The notes: generated by a model not told the origin, from the letters alone. Counted from the first letter of the stretch, positions 29,831 through 43,089 are shown. The stretch: 64,000 nucleotides of DNA from Dictyostelium firmibasis (GCA_036169595.1 CM069767.1:2896001-2960000), one strand, 5' to 3'. Made by a program: numbers and translations.

Positions 29831-30258
29831 ATTTAGTTTTTTTTAATATTTTTAATATTTATTTGATTGAAAAAGTATTTGTTTGTATTTTAATAAGAAT
29901 GAATAAATTTTTTTTTTTTGTTTATATAGCAAAAAAAAATTTTTTTAAGAAATAATTAAAGGAACGGAATATAGTTCTGACTATCTTTTTATTTTAAAAA
30001 AAGTTTTAATCAGAACCATATTCCGTTCCTTTTTTAAAACATAAAATATCTGAAAAAAAAAAAAAAAGATATTTTTTTTAAAAAATCCTAATTATTTTTG
30101 TTAAAAAATTTGATACAAATTGTATGATTTGAAAAAATAAAAAAAAAAAAAACATCATATCATTTTCAAGCACCAAAAAAAGAATCGGTATTGAAATTAC
30201 TTTATATATTTATATATATTTTACATTTATTTTATTTTATTTTACTTTTTATTTTAAA
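29831..30258. other. Intergenic region with inverted repeat
   Basis: Apart from the inverted repeat at 29958-30032, only A/T runs. It serves as promoter for the secreted-protein gene and as the 3' flank of the LRR gene. Confidence 0.5.
29958..30032. repeat. 23-bp inverted repeat upstream of secreted-protein gene
   Basis: Arms 29958-29980 and 30010-30032 are reverse complements with one mismatch, separated by 29 bp. The arms contain GGAACGGAATAT and GTTCTGA, unusually G/C-containing for this spacer. It could be a dyad binding site, a hairpin RNA or a small inverted-repeat element. Confidence 0.75.
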
Positions 30259-32415
30259 TTAGTCAACTAAAATTTGATTATTTAATAATTCATTTGAAAT
30301 TTTGAATAAATCAATTTTTGTATCATTTAATTTTAAATTGAATTTTGTTGAAGCTGGTAAATTTTTAGATTGAATACATTTTACGATACATTGAATATCA
30401 GAAGATTTAATTTTATTATTGGAGAGATCAACAGAGAGTATTTTTGAATTTAATTCCAAAAGAGTAGAGAGAGCTTGACATTCTTTAGTTTTTAAACCTG
30501 TATTTGAAAGATTTAGAACATATAAGGATTGATTCGATTTTAAACAATCAAAAAACTCTTGAAGGGTATCACCTGAAGTGAAATTATTTGAACCGATATC
30601 CAATATCGATAGATTACTATTTGCTATACCCAAAAGAGTTTTTTGATTTAATTTACAATTGTTTACATTTAATTTTGCTAAGTGACGATTCTTCAAAAGG
30701 GAATCGGTTAGAGATGGACAGAAACAAACCTCACAATTTGAAATATCCAATGAGACTAAATTTGTATTTGAACCCAAAGAATTACAAATAAGATGCAAAC
30801 TTTGAGCATTATTCAAAGTGCCACTTAAACCCAAATATCTAACATTGGAACTATTATTTGAAATCGTATGAGCTAAATCATCGAAACACTTTGTTTCAAT
30901 ACGATTTCTATTGAGATATAGAGTTTTTAAAGCTGGACGATTTGAAAGTTTATTTGAAAAGTTTCTAAATCCATCAGACCAATACTGTTCAACACTATCA
31001 TTGATATACATTTCTTGTAGGAAAGGATTTGTTTGAAGATAATCGCCTATTAATCCAATACATTGATCATTTATTGATAAACCACTAAGATTTAAACTCT
31101 CCAATTTCATATCAGAATTTCTAACCATAATTCTTAACAATTGTTCCATTGCACCAGAAGATACCTTTTTATTGTAACTAATATCCAATTGTTTCAATGA
31201 TTGATTATTTTGTAAAACATTTTCTGCCAATTCTATCATATCTATATCATTCATTGACATATTAGAAAGATTTAATTCTTTTAAACTATCATGGGAATAA
31301 TTAAACTTTGCAATTGAAAAAGAGGTTTGAAGTACACTATTCAAAGAAGAATTTGAATAAGAACTTGGTGAAGTTGAAATTGCAGCTGCTGAAGAATTAT
31401 TTGACGATGTTATTGGTGCTATATTTACATTATTTGAAGAAGGTGAGGCAGTTAGTGATGGTTTTTTAATACTTTGAGAGAGTAAAAGATTTTTAATTGA
31501 TCTATTTGAGTTCATTATCGTTTTAATTGAATTTAAGAATCTAGTGTTATCTGGTAATAATGTAATTGAAAACTTCTGTATGGTATTATTCTTTTTCATA
31601 TATTGTATCAATAGATCATGATCTTCATTTGAATTTTCAAATGTTAATTCTGTAAACTTTAAACTCTCCAATTCGGGGAATGATTCGAATAAAGAAACCA
31701 TTGCATTACAATAGATATGTGTCATATTGTGAATGGTTACTTCTTTGATTGCTTTAAGGGATTTAAGACTTGATGTCAAAACTTCAAATTCGGATAAGGT
31801 TACCTTTGACATATCCAATGAGAGTTTAGTGATTTTGTCCATACTTTCAATTAAAAAGATTGAATATTTCGAATAGATTCTATTATTGATACAAAGTTTA
31901 CCGATATCTATGGTTTCCAATGATTGATAGATATAGGTGAAATAGTTTATGCAACTTTCTATGGTTTCTACTCTCATCTTACTAGCTTCAACCTTTTTAA
32001 AGAATGATTCCAAATTTATATGATTTCCATTAAGACGTGCCAATGCCCTCCATTTTCTACAAACTAAACTTGTGGACATAAACTCTTTGGTCAATATACG
32101 ATTACCATGAATTAATGCCAATAATTTACCCAAAAGATCATATGGAATATCTCGGATACCCAACTCTGCCTTTTCACTTCTTGGACTATTGGCCAAACTA
32201 CTAGTTGTACTATCACTTTTTGTTAATTCACACTTTGATAATTTGGTTTTTAATTTCTTTTCACCACTGGTTTGAATATTGGTCGTTGAAGTTGATGTAG
32301 GAATTGGATCGGCACCATTACTTCTTGGTGTTAATATTTTATTTTCAACATTATTATTATTATTATTATTAATATTATTGTTTGGCACTTCTTTTTTCTT
32401 AAATAATTTAAACAT
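30259..32415 (-). CDS. Leucine-rich-repeat protein with F-box-like N-terminus
   Basis: Intronless, 718 aa. An Asn/Ser/Thr-rich N-terminus (1-90) is followed by an F-box-like segment (about 93-145: IPYDLLGKLLALI, then SLVCRKWRALARL). Many leucine-rich repeats of the ribonuclease-inhibitor style follow (for example LKELNLSNMSM, LKQLDISYNK, LESLNLSGL, LKTLYLNRNR, LVSLDISNCE, LSILDIGSNN) to the end, with a Ser/Asn-rich insert about 325-365. If the F-box is real the protein would recruit substrates to an SCF ubiquitin ligase, the LRRs being the binding face. Neither is proven by sequence alone. Confidence 0.85.
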   Translation of the reverse strand: MFKLFKKKEVPNNNINNNNNNNVENKILTPRSNGADPIPTSTSTTNIQTSGEKKLKTKLSKCELTKSDSTTSSLANSPRSEKAELGIRDIPYDLLGKLLALIHGNRILTKEFMSTSLVCRKWRALARLNGNHINLESFFKKVEASKMRVETIESCINYFTYIYQSLETIDIGKLCINNRIYSKYSIFLIESMDKITKLSLDMSKVTLSEFEVLTSSLKSLKAIKEVTIHNMTHIYCNAMVSLFESFPELESLKFTELTFENSNEDHDLLIQYMKKNNTIQKFSITLLPDNTRFLNSIKTIMNSNRSIKNLLLSQSIKKPSLTASPSSNNVNIAPITSSNNSSAAAISTSPSSYSNSSLNSVLQTSFSIAKFNYSHDSLKELNLSNMSMNDIDMIELAENVLQNNQSLKQLDISYNKKVSSGAMEQLLRIMVRNSDMKLESLNLSGLSINDQCIGLIGDYLQTNPFLQEMYINDSVEQYWSDGFRNFSNKLSNRPALKTLYLNRNRIETKCFDDLAHTISNNSSNVRYLGLSGTLNNAQSLHLICNSLGSNTNLVSLDISNCEVCFCPSLTDSLLKNRHLAKLNVNNCKLNQKTLLGIANSNLSILDIGSNNFTSGDTLQEFFDCLKSNQSLYVLNLSNTGLKTKECQALSTLLELNSKILSVDLSNNKIKSSDIQCIVKCIQSKNLPASTKFNLKLNDTKIDLFKISNELLNNQILVD

Positions 32416-35122
<2,707 letters not shown>

Positions 35123-35337
35123 TAAAAAGTATGTAATATTTAATTTGGAAAATTAATTAAATTATGAGAATAATCAAAAAAAACATTTATTTTTACCAAA
35201 AACTAACATTATTATTTTTTAAAAAAACAAACCTCATTTATTTTCACATTTTTTTATATGTTTATTTTTATTTTTGTTTTTTATATTTCAAAAGATTATT
35301 ATTTTTTTTTTTTTATATCATTTTTATTATTTTATTA

Positions 35338-38300
35338 TTAATTTTTGGTATTAATAATACCATGATTACAAGATGGACAAATTGATTTTGGAACTACTTC
35401 AGATTGATTAATTGAAAAGGTTGAATAACAATAGTTACATTGTAAAAAGGTTAAATCTTTAATGAGTTCAAAAGTTTGAAAACACCATCTTACAGGTCTC
35501 AAACAAGAACATCTAATTGAACTACAAGATGTTGATGATTTACAACTTGGACAAATATACATTGGTAAACCAGAGTTATTAAATTGATTATCTCTACATT
35601 GTTGTAATTGAATTTCATATTGATCTTTTTCTTTATCACTTAAATTTATACCTTTTTGTAAAATAATCTATATAAATAAATAAAAAATTAGTTATTGATT
35701 TTATATATTCACAAAAAATTGATAAATATTTTACCTCTATTAATTTACCAGCGATACCAAAATTATTTGAAATTAAATTATATTTTACAGCCATTTTTGA
35801 ACAAACTAATCTATGATTAGTTTGAAGTGGGATATCAACTAAAAACTTTGACAACAAAGCAATGGTTTCATAATATGATGATACCTCATCCTTGTTGGTT
35901 ATAGATTCTTCTTCAATCTTCTTTTCAACTTCTTTAATCTTTATTAATAAATTTAATGTAACCCTATATCCAACACAAAAATTAATTTCATTTTGAATTA
36001 TTGATAAATTATTTGAATGAATTTGTACTAATTAAAATTGAAAAAAAAAAAAAAAGACTTAGTATAAATAAAAATTTATATTATTTTTTTTTTTTTATAT
36101 ACACATACACAATATTTTAATACATTGATCCAAATCCGATATTGCTTCTTCAAAGTTACCGTTCTCCATTTGATTTATACATTTCTTCATGTATTCGATA
36201 CTTTCAGAATTTAATTTTTGTGAAATTGGACTTGTTGGATTACTATTTGATGATGCTGTGTCTGTGAAATTGTCTTTGTTGTTTTGTTGATTATTGATTA
36301 TATTATTACTGGTATTATTACTAATATTAGTGGTATTATTATTACTATTTGATGAGAAGAAACTTGCACTTGATTGTGATGTTACAAATGCAGGTGGAGA
36401 TGATACAACAGTATTACTATGACCTAATGGGTTTCTATTAGATGATTGTGGTATTGGTGAGAGTGGTGATGATGGTGTTGTTGATAATGGTGATGATATA
36501 TTTGGTGATGGGGTTGATGTATTTGTATTGGTTGTATTAGTTGTGGTTGTTGTATGTTTTGAAACTGGTGTTAATGGTTGAAGTGAAGAAAATAATTCAG
36601 GATCCATTGTATTTCTATTTGATCTGCTTCCTCTACTTCTAAGAGTAGCAGCTTTACTAATCATTGGTTTTACAATACCAATTGATGGCTCAATATTGAA
36701 TAATGAATTTTCACTCTTTTGGCTTTCAATTGGTTTATCTCTAATGACAACTTGAATAGCTGGTTTGATTACTTCATCATCACTATCAGAATCAAATGAA
36801 GATGATCCATCATTAACATTACTAAATCCACTATTATTATTATTGTTATTCTTTGATATTGATGAATTACTTGATGATTTAACTATATTATTACTGCTTG
36901 AATTAGTTGCTGTTGTTGTTGTTGTTGTTGTAGTGGTGGTAGTACTTGTATCTTTTTCTTTGTCTTTATCTTTTTCTTTTTCTTTTTCTTTTTCTTTTTC
37001 CTTTTCCTTTTCTTTTTCTTTTTCTAATTTTTCTCTTTCTTTCTCTGCTTTTTTCTCTTGTCTTTCTCTTTCTTTTTCTTGTTTTTCCCTTTCTTTATCT
37101 TGTTTTTCTTTATCTTTTTTAGTTGATTCCATAACTGAAACTGATGAATATCTTTTCAATTCTTTTGGATTTGAACCAACACTGTTATTACTATTATTAT
37201 TATTTAAATCAGTTAATGAAGTATTATTACTATTACTAATTATATTTGGATTAGTTGAGTGTATTGGTGGTGATTGTATTGGTGTTGAAGTTGAATTTAA
37301 GCTTGATTGAGAAATTGATCTTTCGACAGATGGTGCAGCAACAACTTGTTCATTACCACTTCCATTCGATTGATTTAACGCTGATGATGATGATGATGAA
37401 TTCGATTCAGATTTCCATTTGATTGCTCTATCATATAATGCAGCTATTGGTTTCAATAATGAATCTAATTCATGTGGTTTCTTTGTTGATGATGCCCATT
37501 TTTTAAATTTAGCCAATGTAATCTTACCAGTTCCCTCTTTATCCAATACATCGAATAATCCCTCAAATGTTGTTAATATTGTCGATAAATTTAATCCAAT
37601 AGTTAACTCTTCAATTGATTTTGGATCTGGTTTAACTGGTGTTGGTTGTTGTTTAGATTCTTCATCAATACCTGAATCACTTTCCTACATATTATAAAAG
37701 GAATGGTTTTAATAAATCGTCATCACTTAAACATTCAATATTAAAATACATACAGAACTTTGGTTAACTAATAACCAAGACACTATATTTTCAACAGGAT
37801 TACTACCAGGTGTACCAATTGTACCATTTTTAGTCTCTTTTATTGCTGCATTAACTTTATGTTTTGGAAATCCCATACCTACAACTTGTAAAAGTAATGG
37901 ATTATCATCTATATAATAATTTATCATTATTATTTTATTATATTAACACTCTACAATTCATTTGTTTTTTTTTTTTTTTTTTTTCTTTTTTTTCTTTTTA
38001 TTTTTTATTTTAAAATGATATTTACCATTTGAGAATATTTTTGGAGAATTTGCATTCTCCAATGAAACAACAGATAATACTGATATTTCCTCTTTTGTTA
38101 TTGTACCATCATCATCAATATCTATAAATTTAAATATAACTAAATATTATGAAAAAAAAAAAAAAAAAGAAAAGAAAAAAAAAGTAAAAAGTTTTTATAT
38201 ATGTGTGTAAGTATTAAAATTAATTTCTAATTACTATAGTTATTTATAATTGTTAATAGTGTGATTATAAACTTTACCATTAACTTTATCTTTTTCAGTT

Positions 38301-38638
38301 GATTTACCGCAAACTGCCAAACCTGATAATAAATCATCAAAAGACATTGATCCGCCTTTTTTAGTTGATTGTTCAAATAAATTGAATATTCTGTCTGATA
38401 AGGGCTCTGGAATTAAATGAAATCTCTTAAATCCATCCCTATCAATTGATTTAACAGATTTTATTGGTACTGATATATCATTAAATAAACTTTGAATTCT
38501 TTCAATTTCATTTTGCTCCACTATAATAAATTTATTTAGTAAATTAATGATAAGCAATTAAAACCTTAATTAAAAGGTTGAAATTAAAAATAAAAACATA
38601 CATTTTTTTGTTAATTTTTTACTTTGAGATCCTCCCAT
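35338..38638 (-). CDS. EF-hand, UBA-like, low-complexity and Cys-cluster protein, seven exons
   Basis: Exons 38638-38602, 38520-38278, 38121-38026, 37908-37754, 37684-36109, 36027-35735, 35667-35338; all phases agree, giving 909 aa. The N-terminus MGGSQSKK fits N-myristoylation. Residues about 13-110 resemble a calcineurin-B-like EF-hand module with one complete loop (94-105, DIDDDGTITKEE). A UBA-like segment (about 126-175, VVGMGFPKHKVNAAI) and a degenerate EF-hand (VLDKEGTGKITLAKF) follow. A long Ser/Thr/Asn-rich region contains a Lys/Glu-rich charged helix. Next come a TPR-like helix pair at the exon 5/6 boundary (NGNFEEAISDLDQCI), a helical segment, and a C-terminal cluster of about twelve cysteines in CPSC, CNYC and CPSC pairs, probably zinc binding. 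A membrane-anchored calcium-sensing scaffold is plausible; function unknown. Confidence 0.82.
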
Positions 38639-38705
38639 ATCTTTTTTTTTAATTATTTTATATTTTGGAGCACTTGATAGTTTTTAATTTATTTTTTATT
38701 ATAAT

Positions 38706-38744
<39 letters not shown>

Positions 38745-39009
38745 TTATTAAAAATTATTTGAATGTCACCAAAAATGTTGTCGACTATTGTGATGTAAAA
38801 GGTTATAATTAATAAAAAAAATTAAAAAATAAAAAATAAAAAAAATAAAAAAATAAAAAAATAAAAAAAAATGAAAATAAAAAAATTAATTAAATAAAAA
38901 CTTTTTTTTTTTAAATTTTTTTTTTTCAATTCAAATAATCAATTTGTCACTAAAAAAAAAAAAAATAAAAAAAATACTGTTTCATTTTACCAAAAGAAAA
39001 AGTGGTACT

Positions 39010-39187
39010 AATGAAGAGAAATTGATGAATATGAAATTAAATTAGCAATAGAGAAAACATCAGAAGGAAAAGCGCTAGAAAATAATAAAGAAAAAAAAAG
39101 ATGCAATCCTAATTTTGAAAAACATTTGAATGAAATTATTTTATTTAGTGAAATTATTTTATTTAGTGAAGTTCTAGTTGGCGTATA
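39010..39187 (+). pseudogene. Relict coding fragment, plus strand
   Basis: A frame reading REIDEYEIKLAIEKTSEGKA and, further on, NPNFEKHLNE is coding-like, but it is joined to its upstream part (KRKSGTNEE) only through a frameshift and ends in an 18-bp direct repeat (GAAATTATTTTATTTAGT twice) and a stop. There is no proper start. Parent gene not recognised. Confidence 0.4.
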
Positions 39188-39560
39188 GTATGGAGAGAAA
39201 TAATTTTCTATCTCCGGAAATTATTGGCGATTTAATTTTTGGAGGTGGAATTGTTTGTCTTTGAGAGATGCCATTCTTCTTGTTAAATACTTCTACACAT
39301 TCGTTAATAAAATCCTCTAATCCCCCCAAAAGCATCATTCTTTTTTTTAGTTAGATTTTTTTTTAAAATTGGGTTTTTTAATAATTAGGGAATTTTTAAA
39401 AATTCACATACTATGAAAACACAATATCTATTGCTGTTGTTATTTTTGTTTTGAATTAGAGAATTCTTTCCACATGTGTCGTAAAACTTCTTTTACAACT
39501 TTTTCTGAATTTTTTCAATTCTAAAAAGATTTTTCTTGGTTTATACGTTGTTTCTTGTAT
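39174..39560 (-). pseudogene. Small open frame and upstream relict, minus strand
   Basis: A 54-codon frame from ATG at 39338 to the stop at 39174 (MMLLGGLEDFINECVEVF..., QRQTIPPPKIKSPI) has coding-like composition. Upstream on the same strand, about 39460-39550, lies VVKEVLRHMWKEFSNSKQK in a frame needing a one-base shift to extend. It may be a real small gene with an unrecognised intron or a decayed gene; I lean to decayed. No family recognised. Confidence 0.35.
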
Positions 39561-39864
39561 GTAAATAGTATTTTTTTTTTTTTTTTCAATTTCCTCATCC
39601 TTTTTTTTTTTTTAATTTGGATATATCATTTTTAGTAGTTTCCAAGTACCTTATCCTTGTTTTTTTATAATAACCTCATCCAATTGATGTTCTCGAATTA
39701 TTTTTATTTGGTTTAGTATTATTTTTACAAATTTTTTTTTATTTGGTATTTTATTATCTGTATTCCTACACAAGTTGAATTTTTGATTTCTGAATTTTTT
39801 TTTTTTTTTTAAATTGAATTTTTGATTTCTAAATGTAGCTATTTTTTTTTAAAAAAATAGAAAA

Positions 39865-39935
39865 GGGAGATTAGTTAAGTGGTATAATGCTACCTTTGGG
39901 TGGTAGCGTCCTGAGTTCGATTCTCGGATCTCCCC
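39865..39935 (+). tRNA. tRNA-Pro (UGG), copy 2
   Basis: Identical over all 71 nt to copy 1, with the same anticodon TGG and strand. A T6 terminator follows at about 39939. Confidence 0.95.
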
Positions 39936-39967
39936 ATCTTTTTTAGAAAAGCTTAATTGTGGTCGCG

Positions 39968-39978
39968 GGTTCGAGTCT
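39968..39978 (+). promoter_or_regulatory. External B-box-like motif downstream of tRNA-Pro copy 2
   Basis: GGTTCGAGTCT, 33 bp after the tRNA end. The following TTGGTC and, after a gap, TACGAAGTGAAC resemble the left monomer of the SINE-like element (GAGTCTTGGTC then CACGAAGTAAC), so the motif may belong to an old relative of that element. Confidence 0.6.
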
Positions 39979-40050
39979 TGGTCGGTCATTGTCTACGAAG
40001 TGAACCCTGACTACGGAATAGACAGATTCCCCAAACAATACTTCACCTGG

Positions 40051-40054
40051 ATTA

Positions 40055-40090
<36 letters not shown>
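40051..40090 (+). mobile_element. Extremely 5'-truncated retrotransposon tail insertion
   Basis: About 40 bp, ATTAATATT plus poly-A, flanked by the duplication ACTTCACCTGG (40040-40050 and 40091-40101). It has the same terminal ATTAATATT(A)n as the retrotransposon 3' end at 40933, so it is best read as an insertion aborted almost at once during target-primed reverse transcription. Confidence 0.75.
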
Positions 40091-40093
<3 letters not shown>

Positions 40094-40136
40094 TCACCTG
40101 GTGCTCAAAGCCGTTAATTATGATATATACAGACCC

Positions 40137-40474
40137 CGGGGGGCTTAGCGTAGTGGTTCCACGCTGAATTACAAGCCTCCGTGGTCAAGACCTTGGGATC
40201 GAGTCTTGGTCATACCACGAAGTAACGTGGTCATAATTAAACCCTCATTATTGGAGGCTATACGTAGTGGTTCTGCGCTGAATCACACAGCCTCCGTGGC
40301 CTTGGTTCGAGCCTTAGGTCAGACCACGAAGTAACGTGGTCATAAATAACACACCTCATAATCAACCGGAAAAAAGCTCGACTTCCAAAAAAAAAACAAC
40401 AACAACAAAAAAAAAAAACATGGTGATTAGAAATTCTAATCCCAATAATATTAAAAAAAAAAAAAAAAAAAAAA
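40137..40474 (+). mobile_element. SINE-like dimeric tRNA-like element, copy 2 (full length)
   Basis: Flanked by the duplication ATATATACAGACCC (40123-40136 and 40475-40488). Left monomer: consensus A box TAGCGTAGTGG (40146-40156) and B-box-like GGATCGAGTCT (40196-40206), 50 bp apart, usual for Pol III internal promoters. Right monomer: B box GGTTCGAGCCT (40304-40314). Each monomer ends with the perfect hairpin ACCACG/CGTGGT around CGAAGTAACG. A-rich tract, then palindrome GATTAGAAATTCTAATC (40425-40441), CCCAATAATATT and poly-A. It is inserted into the retrotransposon relict. Nearly identical to copy 1a, so the family was active recently. Confidence 0.87.
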
Positions 40475-40946
40475 ATATATACAGACCCTTTGCATACAAT
40501 AATGTAATAGCATTAGTCATGCATCACATATGGATATGGATTTGTAATCAAATTTATGGTGACAAAGCGCTTCAAGATACCAATTTGGATTTTGAACTGT
40601 TAACAAACAAATGGCTCAAACTAGCATCACTAGAATATATTAAGCTATTAAAAGACTACAAGATATCAGCAGCCAAAGACCCAGAAATCTTTTGCGATAA
40701 TAATTCATATTACAGTAAAATGAAAAAAAATCAAAAAACAATAGCAATCAAATACTGTATCCTTAGAAAATCACTTCCTGATGGTTGACTTTTTCATATA
40801 AAATAAAATTTCATAGGAGAAAAATAACAATCACTTAAAAAAAAAAAACATATAAAAAAAAAACATATAAAAAAAAAAAAAAAAAAAAACCTAATAAATA
40901 AATTAACTTTATTTTTGTTGAGACTAAGGTCATACAATAATCATTA

Positions 40947-40980
<34 letters not shown>

Positions 40981-40984
<4 letters not shown>

Positions 40985-41645
40985 TTCCACTGATAAAACC
41001 TCAACTCTTGATTTTCTCATCCATTTTGACTATTCAACACAGTTTTCAAACCGACCTCAAAACAACCACATAAAATCCACAAACCCATAACATGTTACAA
41101 AAACCACCATTTTTATAAACCTATCCTAACCAATTAAAAAATAAACCTTTACAAAAAGAGAATTGTTATACAATTATAAAAAGTAAAAAAAAAAAAATTC
41201 ACCCAGCAAATTAAAAAAAAAAAAAAAAAATCTCTTTCGTGCCTTTTACAAATGGTTCCCAGTGCTGCAAAAAAGTAAACACTAAACAATTGCTGTACAA
41301 TAAAAAAAAAGATCAAACCTACAAAAAGGAACTAGATAAAAAGGACACTATGAAAAAAAATAAAATTTTAAAAAATTCATTAAAGTAATCTAAATTTTGA
41401 AAAACCAAAGGATTTAATATATTAAAAAATTAAAATTAGTTCCCACCTCCATTATTTTAGCCCGAAATTATCTTTGTTTCACCTGAATTTTTTAGCGAAA
41501 AAAAAAAAAAACCTCGAAGCTATTTTCCAAAAAAAAAAAAAAAAAATTTTCGCAGTCAATTTCTCTATTACCATGGTATCCATCACATAAATATTTATTT
41601 TTTTCATTTTTTTGTTTATTTTTTAAATTTCCTATCAACGAATAA
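40981..41645. other. Intergenic region upstream of secreted beta-helix-like gene
   Basis: Moderately A/T-rich, with a less biased block at 40985-41120 that may be worn coding or element sequence, poly-A runs, and the leader of the next gene. No supportable feature. Confidence 0.4.
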
Positions 41646-42770
41646 ATGTATAGATTATTAATAAAAATATTGGTTTTTATATCAATTATTTGTGGAGCTG
41701 TAAATTCCATTGGAATAACAACAGTGATAGTGGATATAAATAAAAATAATTATTATCCAAAATATGGGAAATGTGGTACACCTGATTTAACTTGTAATAA
41801 CATTCAAGATGCAATTTATTATTTTAATAGAATCTCACCAAATACATATCAACAATTGAATTTGTTATTAAATGATGGTGTCTATAATAATACGAATAAC
41901 TTTATTGATAATAAAAAATTAAATGCCACTATTTCCCCTATAACTTTTGGTTCAGTGAATGTAGTTTTCGATGGATCAAAAGGTACCAAATCACAAGACA
42001 CATTATTTTCATTTACCGATTCAACAATTTCAATAACAGGTATTCAATTTGTTAATTTCCAAAGTAAAAGTTCAATTATTAAAAGTGAATCTGGTGATAT
42101 TTATATTGATCAATGTAATTTCAAATACATTTCAAGTAAAGATGGCTCTATTTATTTAAAGAACTCAAATGGCCTCATTTTAAATTCAATCTTTACTTCA
42201 AACGTTGTCCAACAAACATCAGATTCTGCTTCAGTTATTAGCTTTTTTACAAACTATAAAAATAAATTCACCATTTCAAAATGTCAATTCAATGACAATA
42301 TTGCTTTAAATGGTGGTGCTATTTACGCTAAAAACACTGCTATCCTCACTGTAGATAATCCTCCATTATCAACTATACAAAATACTCTTTTCAATGGTAA
42401 TGTGGCCACAGGTATGGGTGGTGCCCTTTATATTGATAACATTCCATTAATTGTTACTTCAAATGTATTCACTAATAATACCTCTCCAAGAGGTAGTATC
42501 ATTAATTTAAATAATGCTCTTATGAATATTACATCATCCTCTTTCTTTTCTGGTACAAGTTTAAACTATTTCTTGTCAACAATCATTTATACCACAAAAT
42601 CAATTTTAAATATTGATAAAAGTACATTTGATAGAAGTTTTTCTGTTGCAATCAATTGTGATTCTTCAACCGTTGTTACTCAAAATAATAACCTTTCCCT
42701 TAGATTAATTTGTTATAATTGTGTTTCAATTATTGAAGGTGTACAAGATTGTAAAGGAGTCCCTAAATAA
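41646..42770 (+). CDS. Secreted protein with parallel beta-helix-like repeats
   Basis: Intronless, 374 aa. Signal peptide about 1-21 (hydrophobic, ending near VNSIG). The mature part shows repeated short beta rungs typical of pectin-lyase-like right-handed beta helices: SISITGIQFVNF, DIYIDQCNFKYI, LNGGAIYAKN, GMGGALYIDN. GGAIY and GGALY resemble the GG(A/S)I motif of Pmp-type repeats. There are eight or so cysteines, several N-glycosylation sequons and no transmembrane segment. Dictyostelium has a large family of such secreted proteins; I assign no enzymatic activity because catalytic residues cannot be judged. Confidence 0.85.
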   Translation: MYRLLIKILVFISIICGAVNSIGITTVIVDINKNNYYPKYGKCGTPDLTCNNIQDAIYYFNRISPNTYQQLNLLLNDGVYNNTNNFIDNKKLNATISPITFGSVNVVFDGSKGTKSQDTLFSFTDSTISITGIQFVNFQSKSSIIKSESGDIYIDQCNFKYISSKDGSIYLKNSNGLILNSIFTSNVVQQTSDSASVISFFTNYKNKFTISKCQFNDNIALNGGAIYAKNTAILTVDNPPLSTIQNTLFNGNVATGMGGALYIDNIPLIVTSNVFTNNTSPRGSIINLNNALMNITSSSFFSGTSLNYFLSTIIYTTKSILNIDKSTFDRSFSVAINCDSSTVVTQNNNLSLRLICYNCVSIIEGVQDCKGVPK

Positions 42771-43056
42771 TTTAAATTTTTACCTAAAATCAAAAAATTG
42801 CTTGAAAAAAAAAAAAAAAAAAACTTAGAAATAAATTAAAGAAAAGATGTAAATTTGTTGGTTTATCTTTTTTTTTTTCCATATTTTTGGTTCACTTTAA
42901 AATTTTTATTCTTTTGTTTTTTTTTTATTTACAAATTATTATTATCTTTTTTTTTTTTTTTTAAAAAAAAAGAAAAAGAAAAAGAAAAAAATAGACTTGG
43001 AAGAATTTTTAAAATCACTATTTCTTTTTTTTTTTTTTCTGTTTGTTATGTTATTT

Positions 43057-43089
<33 letters not shown>

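Larger units (their letters stand above)
38639..39864. other. Intergenic region with relict coding fragments
   Basis: A/T homopolymers from 38700 to 38990, then a less A/T-rich zone at 39000-39560 with broken coding-like frames on both strands (listed separately), then A/T-rich DNA up to the second tRNA gene. Confidence 0.5.
39979..40945 (+). mobile_element. Non-LTR retrotransposon 3' relict split by two younger insertions
   Basis: Coding-like frames lie before and after two inserted sequences: VYEVNPDYGIDRFPKQYFTW at about 39991-40050, and MHHIWIWICNQIYGDKALQ through LLTNKWLKLASLEYIKL to LRKSLPDG and a stop at 40786. The two parts are not in one frame when the insertions are removed, so it is decayed. 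A trailer ending ACTAAGGTCATACAAT...ATTAATATT plus poly-A (to about 40980) marks the 3' end. The position just downstream of a tRNA gene fits a TRE3-type element of Dictyostelium. Assignment to that family rests on position and tail, not on a recognised reverse-transcriptase motif. Confidence 0.55.

Noticed and set aside
40336-40788. 150-aa plus-strand open frame
   Set aside because: It starts inside the SINE-like element, crosses its poly-A tail and runs into the retrotransposon relict; a chance join, not a gene.
40985-41090. Possible duplicate of the 3' part of the secreted-protein gene beyond the retrotransposon tail of locus 2
   Set aside because: Only short matches (ACAGTTTT and neighbours) could be aligned; not distinguishable from chance by eye.
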